This document shows positions 51,678 to 60,265 of a DNA stretch of 64,000 bases, in pieces (the stretch's first letter is position 1; every line of letters begins with the position of its first letter). A program made the translations under genes and the position numbers. Source of the stretch: Lachnospiraceae bacterium. GTDB taxonomy: Bacteria > Bacillota > Clostridia > Lachnospirales > Lachnospiraceae. The stretch is taken from contig JAILRO010000005.1 in assembly GCA_024698145.1 (NCBI GenBank), positions 1-64,000 on the forward strand, written 5' to 3'. Under the pieces are notes generated by a model. It was not told where the DNA came from, searched no databases, and saw only the letters and a list, made by a program, of their open reading frames with translations.

Positions 51678-54392
51678 ATGACACACGCAAAGAAACTGTT
51701 GGCAAAACTTATGGTGTTTGCCTTAATAATGGCATACATTCCCACACCCGCCACAACCTCATCTGCAGCAAGCAGTAAGGTGAGCACAAAAGCTTACACC
51801 ATATCAAAAAAAGCAGGAACATACTCATCAGCTTTGTCGTTGAAAATCACAGCAAAAAAAGGTTACAAGGTGTATTACACTACAGGCTCCAATCTGACAA
51901 CCTCTAAGGTTATTAAGAGCGGCAAATCAAAGACAATCAAGATTTCCAAAACGACAACTCTTAAAATATATGCCGTCAAAAAATCAACTAAAATCACAAA
52001 GAAGAAACTAAAATCAAGTTCTGTTAAAAAGAAAACAAAATCATACAAGTACACAATCAAGGCCGATGATAGTTCTACAGATAGTTCAAGCGAAAGTACA
52101 ACTACACAGGCAACTACTACTCAGACAACTACACAAAGTACAACAGAAAAAACAACTGAGACACAAACCAATCCGGGCGGAACTCAACCCACACCTCCAA
52201 GCACACAAAGCGGCTCGACTTCAAGTGAAATCAAAACCGAAGAAGCTGCTCAAAGCGAATTAGAAACAGCAGCATCGACAGCCGCAAGTTCGACTTCAGC
52301 AAAAGAAGCAGTAAAAGGAACGGAAGCACCGGACGGCGAAACAACAGAGATTAATCTTTCTTCTCTTACCACTTCAACCGAAGTAAGTGTCACCGAAGAA
52401 AGCGGAACAACAACCGTAACAATTAATGAAGGTGGAAATTATACATTAACGGGTAACACAACAAATACGGTAATAGAAATACCTAAAAGCGTATCTGATA
52501 CTGTTGGAATAACACTAAACAATGCAACTATTGATAATTCTGCGCTTACAAGCGATACCCCAATTATATCTTCTACCAAAGCCCCTTTGGTACTTACATT
52601 AGAAGGAACTTCAACTATTACAGGTTCAGCAAACTATACCGAAGAACCTGCAAACGGAATTATTTACAGCAAAAAAGCAATAACCATTACCGGCACAGGA
52701 ACACTCAACATTGTCGACTCATGTCAGACTACTGATTTTGGAAACAATGACCCATCCGACGGAATTGCTTCAAAAGAATCACTTGTCATTGAAAGCGGTG
52801 TAATAAATGTCACCTCTAACGGTGACTGTCTCAAAGGAACAGACACCGGTATTGCAATAAACAATGGAACTCTTACTCTTGTTTCCAATCTCGGAAAGGG
52901 TATAACTTCCAAGAACGGACTTGTTACGATAGCTGGCGGAACTACAACAATCAACTGTGCTGATGACGGCATAAGTGCAAAGAACGGCACAGCACAGATC
53001 ACAGGCGGAACAGTGAAAATCGGCACAACAGCATGCGGTGGCGACGGTATCAAAGCAGGTCAAACAGCAATTATATCCGGCGGTTCTGTAACGATAGACA
53101 ACTGCTATGGAGACGGAATACAGGCAGAAGACGTTGTTATAGCAGACGGAACGCTTAATATAAAGACATATTACGAATATGCCAACACTAACTTCTACAA
53201 GTCAAACAGCGTAAGTGGCAGCAGTTACAATTCAGAAACAGAAAATGAAAGCACAGGATTAAAAACAGAAACAATTAATTACGACACCGGAAGTCATAAA
53301 GCAATCAAGGCAGGTACCAAAGCAAAGACTTACAGTTATACTTCTGTAGCAGCTGATAGTGAACTTACCACAGGAACAACATATACTCAAGAAGCTTCAG
53401 GCGGACTCACAATTACAGGCGGAACAATCACACTTGATACAACCGCTACAGGAATCAAATATAACGGTGGAAGCACAAGCAATATGGGAGGTGGCGACAG
53501 CAAGACAATAATCGGTTCGCCGGATGATGCAATCCACAGCAACAATGATGCTACGATAAGTGGTGGTACAATTACAATCAAATCTTCCGATGACGGTTTA
53601 TCGGTTGTAAACAATCTTTACATTCTTAACAGTGCATCTGTTGATGTGCAGACTGCATATGAAGGAATAGAGGCAAGCAACATTGTAATTGGTACAACAA
53701 ATACTGCGGAACCTTCCGTAACCATTTATTCAAATGACGATGGAATAAATGCAGCCAAGAAAGACAAGGTTACATATGTATATGCAGACGAAAGCGAAGA
53801 AACCTATACAAAGACATCTTATAAGACAGACGACAACTCTCTTACAGTAAACGCTGGAACACTCAAAGTAGAAATTGCTGATGATGCGCAGCATAGTGTT
53901 ACTTTAAATAACAAGGGCGAATCAGGTACAACATATTCATTTAAAGCTAACGGAGACGGCATCGATTGTAACGGTTCGTTCTATGCATACGGCGGCAATA
54001 TAACAGTAATCGGCGGAACGTCCGGTGGTAACGGGGCAATCGATAGAGATGATAACTTTGTATTAGGAAGTGGCGTAACATTATTTGCCATAGGAAGTAA
54101 CGGAATGGTTGAGGGTGTAACCCAGGCAGATCAGGCTTACATTCAGACAACGTCTACTTCAATATCAAAAGGAAGCAGTGTTAAGATATCTGATGCAAAC
54201 GGCAATGAACTTTACTCAACAACAGCCAAAAAGTCAGCCGGATTTATAATGTATTCATCACCATCAGTAACATCCGGTAGCAGCTATACATTAAATGTTG
54301 GTTCATCTTCAACAACACTCACCGCAACTACGGAAGCATCAACAGGAGGAATGGGTGGTCCCGGTGGAAACACCCCACCAAGCAGACCTTAA
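51678..54392 (+). CDS. Secreted Cthe_2159-like beta-helix protein (DUF4353)
   Basis: The 904-residue protein has a signal peptide (about 1-32). A Lys/Ser-rich domain at about 33-125 recalls chitobiase C-terminal-like repeats ('GYKVYYTTGS'). A Ser/Thr-rich linker follows at about 130-215. The rest is a long run of parallel beta-helix turns with repeated 'GDGI', 'DDGI' and 'ITGGT' units. This matches the Cthe_2159 carbohydrate-binding family, whose founding member binds polygalacturonate and calcium; binding here is inferred. The C-terminus is Gly/Pro-rich. The ATG at 51678 follows AAAGGAGG. Codon use is ordinary. Confidence 0.85.
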   Translation: MTHAKKLLAKLMVFALIMAYIPTPATTSSAASSKVSTKAYTISKKAGTYSSALSLKITAKKGYKVYYTTGSNLTTSKVIKSGKSKTIKISKTTTLKIYAVKKSTKITKKKLKSSSVKKKTKSYKYTIKADDSSTDSSSESTTTQATTTQTTTQSTTEKTTETQTNPGGTQPTPPSTQSGSTSSEIKTEEAAQSELETAASTAASSTSAKEAVKGTEAPDGETTEINLSSLTTSTEVSVTEESGTTTVTINEGGNYTLTGNTTNTVIEIPKSVSDTVGITLNNATIDNSALTSDTPIISSTKAPLVLTLEGTSTITGSANYTEEPANGIIYSKKAITITGTGTLNIVDSCQTTDFGNNDPSDGIASKESLVIESGVINVTSNGDCLKGTDTGIAINNGTLTLVSNLGKGITSKNGLVTIAGGTTTINCADDGISAKNGTAQITGGTVKIGTTACGGDGIKAGQTAIISGGSVTIDNCYGDGIQAEDVVIADGTLNIKTYYEYANTNFYKSNSVSGSSYNSETENESTGLKTETINYDTGSHKAIKAGTKAKTYSYTSVAADSELTTGTTYTQEASGGLTITGGTITLDTTATGIKYNGGSTSNMGGGDSKTIIGSPDDAIHSNNDATISGGTITIKSSDDGLSVVNNLYILNSASVDVQTAYEGIEASNIVIGTTNTAEPSVTIYSNDDGINAAKKDKVTYVYADESEETYTKTSYKTDDNSLTVNAGTLKVEIADDAQHSVTLNNKGESGTTYSFKANGDGIDCNGSFYAYGGNITVIGGTSGGNGAIDRDDNFVLGSGVTLFAIGSNGMVEGVTQADQAYIQTTSTSISKGSSVKISDANGNELYSTTAKKSAGFIMYSSPSVTSGSSYTLNVGSSSTTLTATTEASTGGMGGPGGNTPPSRP

Positions 54393-54474
54393 GCATACAT
54401 AATCTAATTAGGCAGGTGGTTTATATAATTTAATTACAAGTTTTTCATTTTCATACTTTCTCATATCCCCCTCA

Positions 54475-54516
54475 AAAAAGAAACGTACATAGATTTTCCT
54501 ATGTACGTTTCTTTAT
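54475..54516. terminator. Bidirectional terminator with 16-bp stem
   Basis: Perfect 16-base arms (54477-54492 and 54499-54514) enclose a 6-base loop, with A- and T-rich flanks included. It ends both the beta-helix gene and the converging antiporter gene. Confidence 0.9.
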
Positions 54517-54517
54517 A

Positions 54518-55687
54518 TTATGTAGTTGAAATCTCCTTAGCTGCTTTGAGCGTTATTTTAGTAATCAGCGGGCCTAGGAGTTCGTATATAACGATTCCAC
54601 AAAGTACTACGGTCTGGATTGTGTTACCGTATTGTGGTAGTGCACCCTTGGCAACGGTAACAAGTCCGATTGCAACTCCTTCCTGCGGAATAAGTGTTAG
54701 ACCAAGATATTTCTTAACTACCGGCGGAGCTTTGGAAATAGCTGCGCCCACATACGCACCAAGCATCTTACCGAGCACACGAACAATTACATATACTGCA
54801 CCGACAAGTCCGATTTTCGGAATAATTGTTATATCCAAAGATGCCCCCGAAAGTATAAAGAACATCATGTAAAAAGGCGGTGTCATACGATCAAGCGGTT
54901 CGAATATCTTATCTGTATATCTTGATGTGTTGGCAAATACAGCACTCATCATCATACAAGCAAGAAGTGATGACATGCCGGTCATATTGCAAACGCCTAT
55001 GCATAAAAATGTCATCCCCACCGTAATTGCAAGTCTATTACCACGTCCGGTATACAATTTTACAAGCTGCGTCATAATGATACCAAGTATCGCTCCAAAG
55101 ATAAGCGCACCGAAGATTTCAACAAGCGGCATAAGCATTGCCTTTGCAGAAAATGACCCCGAACTTATAACCTTGATAACTGCCATCGATATACCAAAGC
55201 TCATAAGGGCAACCGCATCATCCATGGCAACTACAGGAAGAAGTGTGTTAGTAACCGGACCCTTTGCCTTGTACTGCTTAACTATCATAAGCGTAGATGC
55301 AGCCGCCGTTGCAGACGCAATTGCACCCAGTGCAAGTGAAAGCGATGCGTCATAACCCAACAACAATAATGTAATATCTACCAGTAGCGTTGCCGAACAA
55401 CCTTCAAGTATCGCGATTACTACCGGAGATTTTCCTACCTTCTTCAAATACTTGATGGAAAACTCAGCACCAATTGAAAACGCAATAAAGCCAAGCGCCA
55501 TATCAGACACAATCGAAAAATGTCCGATAACATCTTCATTTATAATATTGAGCGCATGCGGACCTACAAGTATTCCCATGACAAGATATCCCGTCACATT
55601 GGGAAGGTGCATTTGCTTAACAATCTTTCCCGCAATCAGTGCTCCCGCTAAGAATATTGCGATGTATATAAGATCATTTAAATGCAT
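54518..55687 (-). CDS. CPA2-family cation:proton antiporter
   Basis: The 389-residue membrane protein has about 12-13 segments of the KefB/NapA type. 'LPNVTGYLVMGILVGPHAL' and 'IGAEFSIKYLKKVGKSP' are near the N-terminus, and 'VAMDDAVALMSFGISMA' carries the ion-binding Asp pair. No C-terminal RCK domain is present. The ATG at 55687 is preferred over GTG codons at 55690 and 55696. It overlaps the PII-like gene by 14 bases, so the two are translationally coupled. Confidence 0.9.
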   Translation of the reverse strand: MHLNDLIYIAIFLAGALIAGKIVKQMHLPNVTGYLVMGILVGPHALNIINEDVIGHFSIVSDMALGFIAFSIGAEFSIKYLKKVGKSPVVIAILEGCSATLLVDITLLLLGYDASLSLALGAIASATAAASTLMIVKQYKAKGPVTNTLLPVVAMDDAVALMSFGISMAVIKVISSGSFSAKAMLMPLVEIFGALIFGAILGIIMTQLVKLYTGRGNRLAITVGMTFLCIGVCNMTGMSSLLACMMMSAVFANTSRYTDKIFEPLDRMTPPFYMMFFILSGASLDITIIPKIGLVGAVYVIVRVLGKMLGAYVGAAISKAPPVVKKYLGLTLIPQEGVAIGLVTVAKGALPQYGNTIQTVVLCGIVIYELLGPLITKITLKAAKEISTT

Positions 55688-56027
55688 CACTGCCACCGAT
55701 CCCTTCTGCTGAATCTATCGGAAGTGTGAACATGATTCCGGTATTAGGCGAATTAAAATCGCCGAGAATGTTATGTATTGTTCGTTTTGTCTTGCTTATC
55801 TCGTCGTCCTTAAGAACAAATAACAACATCTTGTTTTCTTCCTTGTCCTCTTCCTCCATAATATGACGAAACATACCAAACATAGGAAGATCTTCATAAT
55901 TTTCAATGATACTTTTCATTCCTGTGGTGTTAACAATAGTACAACCGGATACTCCCTGTTCCGCAAGTTCACGAAGCAGTTCATTTATCCCGTTACCATG
56001 TGTTAAAATGAGTACGAGTAAATGCAT
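55674..56027 (-). CDS. PII-like signalling protein
   Basis: The 117-residue protein has the ferredoxin-like pattern of PII proteins: 'LLVLILTHGNGINELLRELAEQGVSGCTIVNTTGM' at the start, a central charged loop (about 60-75) in the T-loop position, and a C-terminal 'TGIMFTLPIDSAEGI'. Like PII-like proteins beside transporters, it probably senses a nucleotide or ion and gates the antiporter encoded by the overlapping next gene. AGAAGGGAG precedes the ATG. Confidence 0.78.
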   Translation of the reverse strand: MHLLVLILTHGNGINELLRELAEQGVSGCTIVNTTGMKSIIENYEDLPMFGMFRHIMEEEDKEENKMLLFVLKDDEISKTKRTIHNILGDFNSPNTGIMFTLPIDSAEGIGGSDAFK

Positions 56028-56054
56028 TTTTATGCTCCCTTCTATAGATCTTGT

Positions 56055-57662
56055 TCACATGGCATTAAGCAACCCTGAAAGACCCTCTTTGTCATATATA
56101 TCTTTATAATATTTAACCTCATCACGGATTATCTCATCAATAACCTGCATACCGAGCAATTCCACCGGTGCCTTGTCATCGGTCATAAGATAATCACCTT
56201 TTTCATATTTTGTCAGATTAGATGAAACTCTTTGCATCATTTCCGATAATCTGTCATTGTTTTCGGTCAGAATATTATCATTCATTTCATCTATCAAATA
56301 CGGATTATTCGAAGCAAACAATTCTCTGTTTGTGCTTCCTGCCACATCCACAGTATATACCTCATGAAAAACATTTGCAATTGTATCCGACAGATACTCA
56401 TTTATATTACCCTGCTTTTGCCCTCTCATATTCATATTGACAACCATGACTCCATTTTTGTTCAAATGATTTTTAACCAGAGTAAAAAACTCAACGGAGG
56501 ACATTTGAAAAGGAATCGTTATATCCTGATATGCATCCACCATGATAACGTCGTACTTTTTATCAATAGTATTAAGATATGCCCGGCCATCATAAGTTGT
56601 CACCGGAACGTAATCCGGCATTTCGAAATACTTATGCGCAAGATCGGTAATCTTTCCGTCAATCTCTACACCCTCTACCGACAGATTGTCAAAATATCTG
56701 TCACATTGCGTTGCGTATGTGCCTGTACCCATTCCAAGGATCAGCACTTTTAGGTCATCCTTTTTTCTTACACCCGCCATGTATGGCGCCGCCATTGCAT
56801 AATCGTAATACATTCCCGTCAGTCCACCATTTTTTTTAAGTATTGACTGAACTCCAAAAAGGACGTTTGTTGAAAGAACTACATTCGCATCGTCCTCCTT
56901 AACCTGAAGATAATTATATACAGACTCTCCTTCATATGTCAGATCATGTTCCCAGAATGCAAAACTTCCGTTATGTCCCAAAATACAACATAGCACAAAC
57001 AGCATCATGCTTATCGCGGATTTCTTTGCGCCTGTTTTGGCATTGATAAAATAAATGATGGCAAGCACGACAAGTATTCCAGCAAAAATCAAAAAAGTTA
57101 TTGCCGTACCAACTGCCGGTATAGTAACAAATGTGGGCACAAAGGTTCCTATAATACTTCCGATTGTATTAAAAGCTCCAAGATTACCTACAGTTTTACC
57201 GTTATCATCAAGACTGTCCACCGTATATTTGACAAGAGAAGGAGTGACTGTTCCAAGAAGAAACAACGGGAAAACAAAAACAACCATACATGCCGCAAAG
57301 GCAGCAATTACAAGAAAGTTGTTATTGACGGCAAAAATCAATGCCCCTGCAATGCCAAGTATCACATATTTCCCAAGCACAGGAATCGCCGCAATCCATA
57401 TGGCAGCGACAAGGATTCTTCCATACAAAACATCAGGACTTGGATTCTTATCCGCCGACCTTCCTCCGTAAATATTACCAAGAGCCATTGCAATCATGAT
57501 CGTTCCTATTATGATAGTCCACACAATCTGCGAAGAGCTGAAATAAGGAGCAAGCAATCTGCTCGCCCCAAGTTCTACTGCCATTACCGACATCCCGGCA
57601 AAGAATTCCGTGACATACAGGTAAAGTTTGTTTTTGAGTATTGATGCTTTTTCTATGTTCAT
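56055..57662 (-). CDS. Membrane-fused spermidine-synthase-like protein
   Basis: The 535-residue protein has about seven N-terminal membrane segments (about 10-235). A soluble spermidine-synthase-like domain follows, with 'VLILGMGTGTYATQCDRYF' (nucleotide-binding glycines), the acidic 'VEGVEIDGKI' and 'YDVIMVDAYQDITIPFQ'. In true spermidine synthases the last motif is DxxD-like; here it is altered, as in other fused members. Polyamine synthesis is therefore uncertain. The ATG at 57662 is preferred; a second ATG at 57677 lacks a ribosome site. It follows larC by 34 bases and may share its transcript. Confidence 0.82.
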   Translation of the reverse strand: MNIEKASILKNKLYLYVTEFFAGMSVMAVELGASRLLAPYFSSSQIVWTIIIGTIMIAMALGNIYGGRSADKNPSPDVLYGRILVAAIWIAAIPVLGKYVILGIAGALIFAVNNNFLVIAAFAACMVVFVFPLFLLGTVTPSLVKYTVDSLDDNGKTVGNLGAFNTIGSIIGTFVPTFVTIPAVGTAITFLIFAGILVVLAIIYFINAKTGAKKSAISMMLFVLCCILGHNGSFAFWEHDLTYEGESVYNYLQVKEDDANVVLSTNVLFGVQSILKKNGGLTGMYYDYAMAAPYMAGVRKKDDLKVLILGMGTGTYATQCDRYFDNLSVEGVEIDGKITDLAHKYFEMPDYVPVTTYDGRAYLNTIDKKYDVIMVDAYQDITIPFQMSSVEFFTLVKNHLNKNGVMVVNMNMRGQKQGNINEYLSDTIANVFHEVYTVDVAGSTNRELFASNNPYLIDEMNDNILTENNDRLSEMMQRVSSNLTKYEKGDYLMTDDKAPVELLGMQVIDEIIRDEVKYYKDIYDKEGLSGLLNAM

Positions 57663-57696
57663 ATCTGTTCCATCCATTTATTATTGTATTATATTC

Positions 57697-58602
57697 TCAC
57701 GAAATGATCATCGCTCTCAAAATACCGGCACTTCCATAATCACGCTTACCTGCGCCAAGGCCTGTTTTTTTGACAGTGAATGATTTGTGTAATTCATGAG
57801 ATGTGGCAACTGCTGCCACAAAAGCTGCTCCCGTAGGTGTTACCAGCTCTCCCTGTATATCTGTTATCTCAACAGGAATATGATTATCTGCCACAATATT
57901 AAGAACAGCAGGTACAGGAACCGGCAGTATTCCATGCTGACATCTGACGGTTCCTGTACCTTCCGTGAGATGGGTCACTATACATTCTTTGATATTAAGA
58001 TTGTCAAGACATACTGCCGCCGATACGATATCTACTATCGAATCAACAGCTCCTACCTCATGAAAATGAACCTCATTGACAGGTACGTTGTGTGCCTTTG
58101 ATTCCGCTTTCGCCAAAATCTCAAAAATGCGAAGTGCCAGAGTTCTTGCTCCGTCTGTCATTTTTCCTTTGTTGATTATTTCCGTTATCTCCTTCATACC
58201 ACGATGCTCATGGTGATGTCCATGATGATGGTGCTCATGATCGTGGCTATGCTCGTGTTCGTGATCGTGGCCGTGTTCGTGTTCGTGATCGTGGCCGTGT
58301 TCGTGTTCATGGCTGTGTTCGTGTTCATGGCTGTGGTTATATCCATGTTCGTTATGCAAATGTCCATACAAGTATTCCATATCATGATCGTGATTATCCT
58401 GATTCTCCAACACCACATTAAAATCACATGCATCAATACCTGACTTAAGAACTCTGCTTATTTCAACATGATATCCGTCAAGCGGAAGACTTTTAAGCAC
58501 GTCTCTTAAAACCTGCTCATCCGCCCCCAAATCCAAAAGCGCTGCCACTGTCATATCACCGCTTATTCCCGAGTAACATTCCAAATATAATGTATTATCC
58601 AT
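57697..58602 (-). CDS. larC: LarC-like nickel insertion protein, first part only
   Basis: LarC inserts nickel into the pincer cofactor of lactate racemase. The 301-residue protein starts 'LYLECYSGISGDMTVAALLDLG'. It carries a long His-rich stretch at about 71-135 that could bind nickel. It continues with 'VNEVHFHEVGAVDSIVDIV' and 'TPTGAAF', and ends soon after 'KRDYGSAGILRAMII'. Full LarC is longer: in Lactobacillus plantarum LarC1 and LarC2 are joined by frameshifting. Here only 34 bases separate the stop from the next gene and no LarC2 follows in any frame. AAGGAAGGTG precedes the ATG, 14 bases after larB. Confidence 0.85.
   Translation of the reverse strand: MDNTLYLECYSGISGDMTVAALLDLGADEQVLRDVLKSLPLDGYHVEISRVLKSGIDACDFNVVLENQDNHDHDMEYLYGHLHNEHGYNHSHEHEHSHEHEHGHDHEHEHGHDHEHEHSHDHEHHHHGHHHEHRGMKEITEIINKGKMTDGARTLALRIFEILAKAESKAHNVPVNEVHFHEVGAVDSIVDIVSAAVCLDNLNIKECIVTHLTEGTGTVRCQHGILPVPVPAVLNIVADNHIPVEITDIQGELVTPTGAAFVAAVATSHELHKSFTVKKTGLGAGKRDYGSAGILRAMIIS
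58236..58334. repeat. 24-base tandem repeats encoding His-rich stretch
   Basis: About four imperfect copies of a 24-base unit encode repeated HEHEHGHD-type octapeptides within larC. Such a tract can change length by slippage. Confidence 0.7.
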
Positions 58603-58616
58603 ATTTCACCTTCCTT

Positions 58617-59378
58617 TTATTTGATTCCCAATGCTAATCTGTTCATCTGGGTAGCCATATACCCTGCGCCATATCCGTTATCAATATTAACTACCGCAAT
58701 TCCGTTTGCACATGAATTAATCATGGTAAGCAATGCGGACAACCCCTCAAAGTTTGCACCATATCCCACTGACGTCGGCACGGCAATAACAGGATTTCTC
58801 ACCAGGCCACCAATAACACTTGGTAGGGCTCCTTCCATTCCTGCCACAGCAATCACGCAGTTTGCCAATTGTAATTCATCGGTCTTTGACAAAAGTCTAT
58901 GTATCCCGGAAACACCAACATCATATATACGATTAACCTTTGTTCCGAAAAACTCTGCCGTCTGCGCCGCCTCCTCCACAACAGGTATGTCCGCAGTTCC
59001 GGCAGTACACACAACGACATTTCCCAGTAACTCTTTGTCTTTCTTTTCGATTTTGAGTATCCGTGATAATTCATCATAGCATATGTCAGGAAAAGCAATC
59101 TTTAATGTCTCATATTGTTCTTTGGTAGCTCTTGTTCCAAGCACTTCACCTTCCGCATCATATATACGTTTGTATATAGCCTCCAACTGCTCACAAGTCT
59201 TACCATTGCAAAACACCACTTCTGCAAAACCCGTTCTTTGTTTTCTGTCCGTATCAAGTCTGGCATAACCCATATCGGTATAACCGACATTCTCTGTACC
59301 TTGTTCCAACACATTTGCCGCTTCACTAATTGTCATTTCTTCATTTTTAACCGCAGTCAAAATCTGTTCTATAGTCAT
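58617..59378 (-). CDS. larB: Nickel-pincer cofactor synthesis protein LarB
   Basis: LarB carboxylates and hydrolyses nicotinic acid adenine dinucleotide in the first step of nickel-pincer cofactor synthesis. The 253-residue protein has the N-terminal 'LDTDRKQRTGFAEVVFCNGKT' region and a PurE-like C-terminal domain with 'VVVCTAGTADIPVVEEA', 'VAGMEGALPSVIGGLV', 'VPTSVGYGA' and 'VNIDNGYGAG'. Length is typical. The ATG follows TGAGG. It is 14 bases before larC. LarE and LarA are not in this window. Confidence 0.93.
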   Translation of the reverse strand: MTIEQILTAVKNEEMTISEAANVLEQGTENVGYTDMGYARLDTDRKQRTGFAEVVFCNGKTCEQLEAIYKRIYDAEGEVLGTRATKEQYETLKIAFPDICYDELSRILKIEKKDKELLGNVVVCTAGTADIPVVEEAAQTAEFFGTKVNRIYDVGVSGIHRLLSKTDELQLANCVIAVAGMEGALPSVIGGLVRNPVIAVPTSVGYGANFEGLSALLTMINSCANGIAVVNIDNGYGAGYMATQMNRLALGIK

Positions 59379-59410
59379 ATAACCTCACATTTATCATTCC
59401 ATATCATGTA

Positions 59411-59441
59411 CAAAAACTGCCATGACAACTCATGACAGTTC
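59411..59441 (-). terminator. Terminator of the small membrane-protein pair
   Basis: AACTG-CATGA and TCATG-CAGTT arms (59415-59425 with 59430-59440, one mismatch) form a stem with a 4-base loop, followed by TTTTG on the minus strand. It separates the pair from larB. Confidence 0.7.
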
Positions 59442-59448
59442 TTATAAT

Positions 59449-59757
59449 CTACTTACTCAAGTTTTGTTTGAGTTTTCCCTCAGGATCTTTAACCATAAGT
59501 CTTACAAGCCATATTATAAGGCCAAGCGCAATAACAGAAAATCCCAAAAAGATATCATTTATCATATCATCTACCGCAGGGGTAAAAAACGCTGCACCCA
59601 ATTCCTTATATTCAAATATTGCATCACACAACCACATAAGTGATGCACCCCAATACATAAGTGCCAAAAAACCGGTTCCCATTCGATCATCCGGTGCCAC
59701 TTTATACCATACTATCGTAGCAACACAAGCTGCAAATACTGTTATTAATAATGTCAT
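59449..59757 (-). CDS. Small conserved-looking membrane protein
   Basis: The 102-residue protein has three hydrophobic segments, at about 1-17, 29-46 and 67-90. The loops contain 'VAPDDRMGTG' and 'FEYKELGAAFFTPAVDDMINDIF', and the tail is basic. I do not recognise the family. It lies 12 bases after the gene at 59770 and ends at a terminator, so the two make a two-gene unit. AAAGGAG precedes the ATG. Confidence 0.7.
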   Translation of the reverse strand: MTLLITVFAACVATIVWYKVAPDDRMGTGFLALMYWGASLMWLCDAIFEYKELGAAFFTPAVDDMINDIFLGFSVIALGLIIWLVRLMVKDPEGKLKQNLSK

Positions 59758-59769
59758 AGCTACTCTCCT

Positions 59770-60171
59770 TTATTGTTTGATCTTTTTAAACGATTCACCC
59801 TTCATAATTATATCCGAAGCCAGTGCCATAATACCCCATACTACTGTAACAAGCACAGCCATCGATACTCCCACCGTAGACATCTCATGCAACATAGCTG
59901 TTGCTTCATTCGGGTCTTCCATAGCCGTAAGGAACGGAAACCATGGTACAACCTCTCCATGCCATACATGCTCAAACGCAAGGAGTGCTGAGCCACCCCA
60001 AAGCATGTTGTTAAGCCATGTGAGTTTCTTTGAAAATGGAATCTTTGAAGATACCTTTTCACTGATTTCTTCATTGCTTGGTTCAATCTCTGCCTTCTCT
60101 TTTGCTTTGAAGGCTTTTGTCAAAACTGTTGTTACAATTGCTTCACCTGTCGGTACCAAAAAACATGCCAT
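59770..60171 (-). CDS. Small membrane protein with conserved-looking His/Trp segment
   Basis: The 133-residue protein has a hydrophobic start (about 3-20), a charged Lys/Glu-rich loop (about 20-45), a segment at about 52-75 containing 'FEHVWHGEVVPWFPF', and a third hydrophobic segment at about 97-117. The His and Trp residues near a membrane segment would suit a metal, haem or quinone site, but no family is recognised. GGAGGG precedes the ATG. It is the first gene of a pair, with a promoter at 60222-60250. Confidence 0.7.
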   Translation of the reverse strand: MACFLVPTGEAIVTTVLTKAFKAKEKAEIEPSNEEISEKVSSKIPFSKKLTWLNNMLWGGSALLAFEHVWHGEVVPWFPFLTAMEDPNEATAMLHEMSTVGVSMAVLVTVVWGIMALASDIIMKGESFKKIKQ

Positions 60172-60221
60172 ATAGATACCCTCCTATCTTGTACTCGTTC
60201 AACTTATTTCAGCTAGGTTTC

Positions 60222-60250
60222 ATTTTATCATTATTTTAGTAAACCTACAA
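60222..60250 (-). promoter_or_regulatory. Promoter of the small membrane-protein pair, inside an inverted repeat
   Basis: On the minus strand TTGTAG (60245-60250) and TAAAAT (60222-60227) are 17 bases apart. The arms of a 7-bp inverted repeat, 60215-60221 and 60241-60247, flank the -10 and overlap the -35, which would suit an operator. Confidence 0.45.
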
Positions 60251-60265
60251 CCTAAAATTAAGCAC

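Noticed and set aside
57650-57710. Programmed frameshift joining larC to a LarC2 segment, as in Lactobacillus
   Set aside because: I read both other frames across the stop. One meets a stop at once and the other after about eight codons, and the next gene starts within 34 bases, so there is no LarC2 to join.
58204-58443. Plus-strand frame rich in Val/Met/Phe over the larC repeats; possible CRISPR-like array
   Set aside because: The repeats are contiguous 24-base units without spacers and encode the His tract of larC. The plus-strand frame is its mirror image.
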